This document shows positions 60,006 to 64,000 of a stretch of 64,000 nt of DNA, in pieces (the stretch's first letter is position 1; every line of letters starts with the position of its first letter). This DNA is from Kitasatospora gansuensis (lineage in GTDB: Bacteria; Actinomycetota; Actinomycetes; Streptomycetales; Streptomycetaceae), in contig NZ_JACHJR010000001.1 of the NCBI RefSeq assembly GCF_014203705.1, positions 3,658,001 through 3,722,000 on the forward strand, read 5' to 3'. The position numbers and the translations under genes are program-made. Below the pieces are notes generated by a model. That model searched no databases. It was given only the letters and a program-made list of their open reading frames with translations, and had not been told where the DNA came from.

Positions 60006-60938
60006 GTGCCGATCCTGCTCATCGTCGTCTCGGTGGTCCTGCAGGCCTGCGCGGACGGCTACCTGTCCGGGCGGCTGGAGTTCGGCGACAGCCTGCTGTT
60101 CTCCTGCCTCGCCTTCGTCGCGGCCACCGTGCTGTTCGGCTCGCTGTGCCTGATCCGCCGGGCCCGGCAGGGCGCCCGGCCGGACCGCGGCGCCGAGCAG
60201 CGCGGCACGGTCCGGAAGCTGATCGTGCTGATGAACCTGGCCACCGCCGTCACCTTCCTCGGCTTCTTCTCCGCACTGGCCTGGGTTCCCGCCGCGCTCG
60301 CCACCAGCGTCCAGTCCGGCATCGGACCGCTCGCGGTGGTCTGCATCGCGCTGATCCGCCGGGAGAGCGCGCCCGCCGCCGGCCGGCTGGCCGGGGCCCT
60401 CGGGCTGCTCGGGCTCTCGGTGCTGATCGCCGTCCGGCTGAACCCGGAGCCCGGCGCGCTCTCGCTGCCGATGGTCGGCGGCACCCTGCTGGTCGCCGTC
60501 TCCGGCGTCTCGGCCGCCCTGCTGGCCCGGATCTCCCGCCAGCTCGGCGCGGCCGGTGCGGACCCGCTCTGGGTCACCGCCAACCGCTTCCACTTCACCT
60601 ACCTGGCGGCCGGCGCCCTGCTGCTGGCCCGGGGCGGCGTGGGCGGGACGGGCGGCGCGGACCGGATTCCGCTGCCGCTGATGGCGCTGACCGCGCTGGC
60701 GGCGGTGGCGCTGCCGCTCTTCCTGCTCCAGGTCGGGCTGCAGCGGGCCGAACCCCTGCTGGCGATGGCCCTGTTGAGCACCCTGCCAGGGATCACCTAC
60801 CTGAGCCAGACCGTCTTCGGCGGTCCGCTCGACCCGGTGGCCTGCGCGCTGATCGGGCTGCTCGTCCTGCTGGCGGCCGCCTGCGCCCGGCAGGCCCGCA
60901 CCGCCGCCCCGGCCCGTCGGGTGGCGGCACCCGCCTGA
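60006..60938 (+). CDS. DMT-superfamily (EamA-like) exporter
   Basis: This 310-residue protein has about ten hydrophobic helices in two EamA-like halves (ILLIVVSVVLQACADGYLSG, FLGFFSALAWVPAALATSVQ, LLSTLPGITYLSQTVFGGPL). Such transporters export amino acids, small peptides or metabolites. It begins 5 nt after the ligase stop; a GTG overlapping that stop (59997) is an alternative start but sits directly on the ggaagg site. Export or self-protection for the cluster product is inferred from context. Confidence 0.75.
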   Translation: MPILLIVVSVVLQACADGYLSGRLEFGDSLLFSCLAFVAATVLFGSLCLIRRARQGARPDRGAEQRGTVRKLIVLMNLATAVTFLGFFSALAWVPAALATSVQSGIGPLAVVCIALIRRESAPAAGRLAGALGLLGLSVLIAVRLNPEPGALSLPMVGGTLLVAVSGVSAALLARISRQLGAAGADPLWVTANRFHFTYLAAGALLLARGGVGGTGGADRIPLPLMALTALAAVALPLFLLQVGLQRAEPLLAMALLSTLPGITYLSQTVFGGPLDPVACALIGLLVLLAAACARQARTAAPARRVAAPA

Positions 60939-60947
60939 CCGTCCGTC

Positions 60948-60997
60948 ATCCAATGCTTGAGGGGGCCCGCAGTCGCGGGCCCCCTCAAGCATTGGAT
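60948..60997. terminator. Bidirectional terminator between convergent cluster halves
   Basis: A perfect 23-bp stem (atccaatgcttgagggggcccgc-type arms) with a 4-nt loop (agtc) lies between the DMT exporter and the opposing ATP-grasp gene. The right arm overlaps the first base of the latter's stop. Confidence 0.9.
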
Positions 60998-62169
60998 CAG
61001 AGCGCGAAGAGTTCGCCGGTCTCCTCCATCGCGTGCACCACCGCGACCGAGCTGTGCAGCAGACTGTCGTCCTCGTGCACGAAGTAGGCCACGCCCCAGC
61101 CCTGCGCCGAACGCTCCACCATGGCGGCCGGGGTCCCGGTCTCCGGCAGGCCGGTCACGCTGTGGAAGCCGGGCAGCCGCCGCAGCCGGTCGAGGCCGGG
61201 CACGGCCCGCAGGGTGCCGGTCGCGCCCGGCACCCGCAGCTCGATCCTGGCCAGCGCCCGGGCCGGCCGGTACGGCAACTCCAGCCGGCGGGCGAACCGT
61301 TCGGGGTGCAGGAAACGCTCCGCGAGCAGGTGCACCCGGGTGTAGCCGAAGGCCGCGAAGTACGGGTCGGCCGAGGTCCGCGGACCGGTCGGCCAGGGCT
61401 GCACCCGGACCGGCCGGAAGCCGTCGGCAGTCCGGCGGAGCTCGGTGCTCGCGGTGCCCTCGCGGACGCCGAGCGCGTCCAGCGCCTCGACGGCGGCGGT
61501 GATCGCCCCCAGGTCACCGGGCCCGAGCAGGCTGTGCGCCACGCTGTCCCGGTGCGTGAGCACCCCGCCGCCCTCGCTCTGGTGCCGCAGGTAGACCTCG
61601 GCCACCAGGTGCCGGCCCGCCGCGCTGACGGTGTGCACCGCGTACGTCTCGCCGTCCGGCAGCCCGTGCAGCAGCACCGGCCGGCCGGTGCGCAGCGGGC
61701 CCCGGCTCAGCTCGGCCACCGCCGCCCCGGCCTCGGCCGGCGTCCGGCACAGCCGCCCGGGTTCGGTGCCCGCGCCGGTGGCCGGGCGGGCCAGCACCGG
61801 CCAGTCGGTCCAGCCGTCGAGGACCGCTGCCGCCTGCTCGGGCGTCTCCACCACGGCCCCCGCGACCGCGGGCAGGCCCGCCGCCCGCAGGGTCCGGCTC
61901 ATCACCGCCGGGTCGCACCGGGCGGCGGCCAACTCCGGTGCGTGGTACGGAAGTCCGAGATCCCGGGCGAGCTGCTCGGCCAGCCTGCCGCCGGAGCCGC
62001 TGGCCGCGATCACCGCGTCCGGCCGGCGTCCGGCCGGCCCGGCCCAGGGCGCCGGGGCGCCGGGGCGGCCGGCCTGGCTGCTGAACACCGGGAGGTAGTC
62101 GACTCCTTGCTCCCGAAGGGTGCGGGCCAGGTCGGCACCGCTGAACACTGGATCGACGAGCAGGAACAC
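60997..62169 (-). CDS. ATP-grasp-like protein 2, probably catalytically degenerate
   Basis: This 390-residue paralogue of ligase 1 aligns along most of its length: GFHSV and DPYFAAFGYTRVHLLAERFL against DPYHAAFGYSQQHLVVERYL; RLRRLPGFHSVTGLPE against TLRRLPGFHSVERLPA. The ATP-Lys motif VMVKP reads VLARP (~125-129), and the Mg-ligand segment RLVEVNSR reads RPVRVQPW (~252-259), so the essential Glu/Asn pair is lost. The N-terminal domain is also shortened, and a Gly/Pro-rich insert replaces part of it. It may be a regulatory or structural partner of ligase 1, or evolving freely. The GTG start is followed by FLLVDPVFSGADLA. Confidence 0.75.
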   Translation of the reverse strand: MFLLVDPVFSGADLARTLREQGVDYLPVFSSQAGRPGAPAPWAGPAGRRPDAVIAASGSGGRLAEQLARDLGLPYHAPELAAARCDPAVMSRTLRAAGLPAVAGAVVETPEQAAAVLDGWTDWPVLARPATGAGTEPGRLCRTPAEAGAAVAELSRGPLRTGRPVLLHGLPDGETYAVHTVSAAGRHLVAEVYLRHQSEGGGVLTHRDSVAHSLLGPGDLGAITAAVEALDALGVREGTASTELRRTADGFRPVRVQPWPTGPRTSADPYFAAFGYTRVHLLAERFLHPERFARRLELPYRPARALARIELRVPGATGTLRAVPGLDRLRRLPGFHSVTGLPETGTPAAMVERSAQGWGVAYFVHEDDSLLHSSVAVVHAMEETGELFAL

Positions 62170-62305
62170 GGGTCGCTACCTCGGGTGGTCGTTGGGCGAA
62201 CTGACGACGGATCAGGCCGCTCGGCCCGCGCCGTCCGTCAGCACAGCAGACCGGCACCCGGTCCGGGAAGCCGCGCTGAGCCGCGCTCGGCCGAGGCTTG
62301 ACCAC

Positions 62306-62345
62306 GCCTTGACCACGGCCGCTCCGCAGCGGTCGTGGTCAAGGC
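62306..62345 (-). terminator. 18-bp hairpin downstream of the MFS gene
   Basis: Arms gccttgaccacggccgct / agcggtcgtggtcaaggc (one mismatch) with a 4-nt loop start about 42 nt after the MFS stop. An extra ttgaccacg copy precedes the left arm (62289-62305), so an operator role is also possible. Confidence 0.5.
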
Positions 62346-62386
62346 GGTCGCGGTCAGGGCGGCTTCCCGGACCGGAGCGTGCAGCC

Positions 62387-63613
62387 TCAGGCCGACACCG
62401 CGACCGGGCTCGGGTCGGCCTCGGCCGGGGTGCGCGGCACCGCGCGGACGCCGGCCAGCACGGCGGCCACCGCCAGCGCCCCGCAGGCCACCGGTACGGC
62501 GAACGCCGGGCCCGCGCCGGACCGGTCCACCACCGCGCCCGCGAGCGCGGCACCCAGCGCGATGCCGAGCCCGAGGCCGGTACTGGCCCAGGTCATACCC
62601 TCCGTCAACTGACCGCGTGGCACGGCCAGTTCGACCATCCCCATGGCGGTGGCCATGGTCGGCGCGCAGGCCGTACCGGCCACGAACAGCACCACGCCGA
62701 GCAGCAGCAGATTGCCGGTGACCAGCAGCGGCACCATGGTCACGGTCATCAGCAGGGTGCCGGTCAGCAGCCGGCCGCGCACCGTGCCACGCGGCGTCAG
62801 GCCGCCGTACACCAGCCCGGCCAGCGCGCTGCCGATCGCGTAGACCGCCAGCACCCAGCTGGCCATCGCCTTGTCCCCGCGCTCGGCGGCGAAGGCCACG
62901 GTGATCACCTCGATCGAGGCGAAGACCGCCCCGATCGCCAGGAAGGTCACCACCAGCGCGGGCAGACCCGGGTTGCGGATCGCCGAGCCGGACCGCACCC
63001 GCTCGGCCGGCCGGACCGGCGGCTCCGTGGCGCGCTGCCCGGCCAGCAGCCAGCTGCCCAGGGCGAGCAGACCGGCCGCGGCGAGCAGCCCCGCCTCCGG
63101 GGCGAACGCGGTGGACAGCCCGATCGCCAGCACCGGCCCGAGCGTGAACACCGTCTCGTCCACCACCGACTCCAGCGAGTACGCCGGGTGCAGTTGGTCG
63201 GTGCCGCGGAAGATCTCGGCCCAGCGGGCCCGGACCATCGAGCCGACGTTCGGGATCACCCCGGCCACCGCGGCGGCCAGGAAGAGCGTCCAGGACGGCG
63301 CCGCCAGCCGGTGGCAGAGCGCCAGCACGGTCAGCGCGACCGCGCCGACCGCGGCGGCGGGCAGCAGCACCCGCCGCTGGCCGTGCCGGTCCACGGCCCG
63401 GGCCAGCCTGGGCCCGACCAGCGCGTACGCGATCGCGTGGGTCGCGGTCACCGCCCCGGCCAGGGCGTATTCGCCGGGCTGCTGGGAGAGCATCGCGACG
63501 ATGCCGAAGCGGGTCATCGCGGTGGCCAGCCGGGCGACCAGCCCGGCCGAGCTGAACGCGGCGGTGCCGGGGACGGCGAAGATCTGCCGGTAGGCGTTGG
63601 CCATCGCGCTCAC
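62387..63613 (-). CDS. MFS transporter
   Basis: This 408-residue membrane protein has about twelve helices in two six-helix halves (IVAMLSQQPGEYALAGAVTA, the loop GPRLARAVDRHGQRRVLL between helices 2 and 3, and GLGLGIALGAALAGAVVDRS near the end). This is the drug:H+ antiporter style of the major facilitator superfamily. The GTG start overlaps the upstream gene's stop by 4 nt (GTGA); an ATG three codons later is the alternative. Product export is inferred from its position between ATP-grasp genes. Confidence 0.82.
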   Translation of the reverse strand: MSAMANAYRQIFAVPGTAAFSSAGLVARLATAMTRFGIVAMLSQQPGEYALAGAVTATHAIAYALVGPRLARAVDRHGQRRVLLPAAAVGAVALTVLALCHRLAAPSWTLFLAAAVAGVIPNVGSMVRARWAEIFRGTDQLHPAYSLESVVDETVFTLGPVLAIGLSTAFAPEAGLLAAAGLLALGSWLLAGQRATEPPVRPAERVRSGSAIRNPGLPALVVTFLAIGAVFASIEVITVAFAAERGDKAMASWVLAVYAIGSALAGLVYGGLTPRGTVRGRLLTGTLLMTVTMVPLLVTGNLLLLGVVLFVAGTACAPTMATAMGMVELAVPRGQLTEGMTWASTGLGLGIALGAALAGAVVDRSGAGPAFAVPVACGALAVAAVLAGVRAVPRTPAEADPSPVAVSA

Positions 63614-64000
63614 CGCGCCGGCTCGGGCACGGCGACCGGCTGGACGTCGTCGGCGCTCTCGGTCGGCAGGTCCGCCAGCACGCACCGGTAGTCCCGGATG
63701 GTGGCCCGGATCGCCTCCTCCACCTCGGCCGCGCTCCCCGCGTGGTAGCGGAACCGGCCCAGGATGAACCGGTAACCGCCCTTGCCGTCGAACTTGTGCC
63801 CGGGCTCCGGCAGTTCCTCCGCGTACAGGCCGGGCACCGCCCCGACCATGGACGGCCGGGAGACCAGCTCCTGGCCCAGCGGCTCGGGGACCAGCAGGAA
63901 GCCGCCGTGCCCGCGGTCGGGGCCCGGGGCGGGCAGGGTGACGGGCCGTTCGCCCAGTTCGAGCCGGATCCAGTCGCCGATCAGGTCGACGCCGTAGACG
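63610..64000 (-). CDS. C-terminal part of a probable third ATP-grasp-type protein (5' end outside window)
   Basis: About 130 residues are visible on the minus strand, entering from the right edge. They read VYGVDLIGDWIRLELGERPV, GHGGFLLVPEPLGQELVSRP, HKFDGKGGYRFILGRFRYHA, AEVEEAIRATIRDYRCVLAD. The VDLIxxWIRLxLGE segment followed by a Gly-rich strand resembles the post-catalytic region of carboxylate-amine ATP-grasp ligases. The catalytic motifs are outside the window, so this is a moderate call. It overlaps the MFS gene by 4 nt, so it belongs to the same minus-strand operon. Confidence 0.45.
   Translation of the reverse strand, partial: VYGVDLIGDWIRLELGERPVTLPAPGPDRGHGGFLLVPEPLGQELVSRPSMVGAVPGLYAEELPEPGHKFDGKGGYRFILGRFRYHAGSAAEVEEAIRATIRDYRCVLADLPTESADDVQPVAVPEPAR

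Overview
The window is very GC-rich chromosomal DNA from an actinomycete, almost certainly a member of the Streptomycetaceae (Streptomyces or Kitasatospora). The evidence is an HspR-controlled dnaK-grpE-dnaJ-hspR operon with a separately HspR-boxed clpB, GTG/TTG starts, pSAM2-type conjugative-element genes, and a dense specialised-metabolism locus.

Layout. (1) Positions 1-7600 are a decayed accessory region: the end of a metallo-beta-lactamase-fold gene, a small protein made of two near-identical repeats, an IS701-type transposase stub, an orphan DGQHR/DndB-like gene, a frameshifted alanyl-tRNA synthetase C-terminal fragment, a GNAT fragment, a two-gene GNAT-PIN + ASCH module, and a broken IS5-type element with recognisable terminal inverted repeats. 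(2) Positions 7601-18216 are an apparently complete integrative conjugative element (AICE, pSAM2 type), bounded by a perfect 44-bp repeat that is the 3' end of tRNA-Gly(TCC). It carries a Nudix gene, a GntR-type repressor with its repeated operator, an FtsK-type translocase, spread genes, a C5 DNA methyltransferase, a nucleotidyltransferase-like gene, replication initiator, excisionase and integrase. (3) Positions 18439-24848 are core-type genes: dcd, an AlaX-like editing protein, a Yip1-like membrane protein, an NDP-sugar synthase and a membrane-bound Fe-S oxidoreductase. (4) Positions 25039-29337 hold the dnaK operon. (5) Positions 29536-35534 hold five paralogous LuxR-tailed regulators, four of them in one overlapping operon, with a small predicted secreted peptide and a deoxyribosyltransferase-like protein. 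(6) Positions 35937-41376 hold a TDT transporter/LysR divergent pair, clpB and a YbjN-like gene. (7) From 41570 to the window end is a probable natural-product cluster.

The cluster combines an SbnA/SbnB pair (expected to make L-2,3-diaminopropionate), a class I methyltransferase, a full S-adenosylmethionine regeneration cassette (ahcY-metK-PfkB kinase-metH-metF), a FAD/NAD(P)-binding protein, ATP-grasp ligases (one looks intact, one looks catalytically degenerate, and a cut-off gene at the edge may be a third), two exporters, a DUF2000 protein and a large unassigned helical protein with a winged-helix-like tail. A monooxygenase-like gene and a TetR regulator sit beside it and share a palindromic operator. 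Together these suggest a methylated, diaminopropionate-containing small peptide or amide whose cluster carries its own methyl-donor recycling. The product cannot be named from the sequence, and the right edge is truncated by the window.
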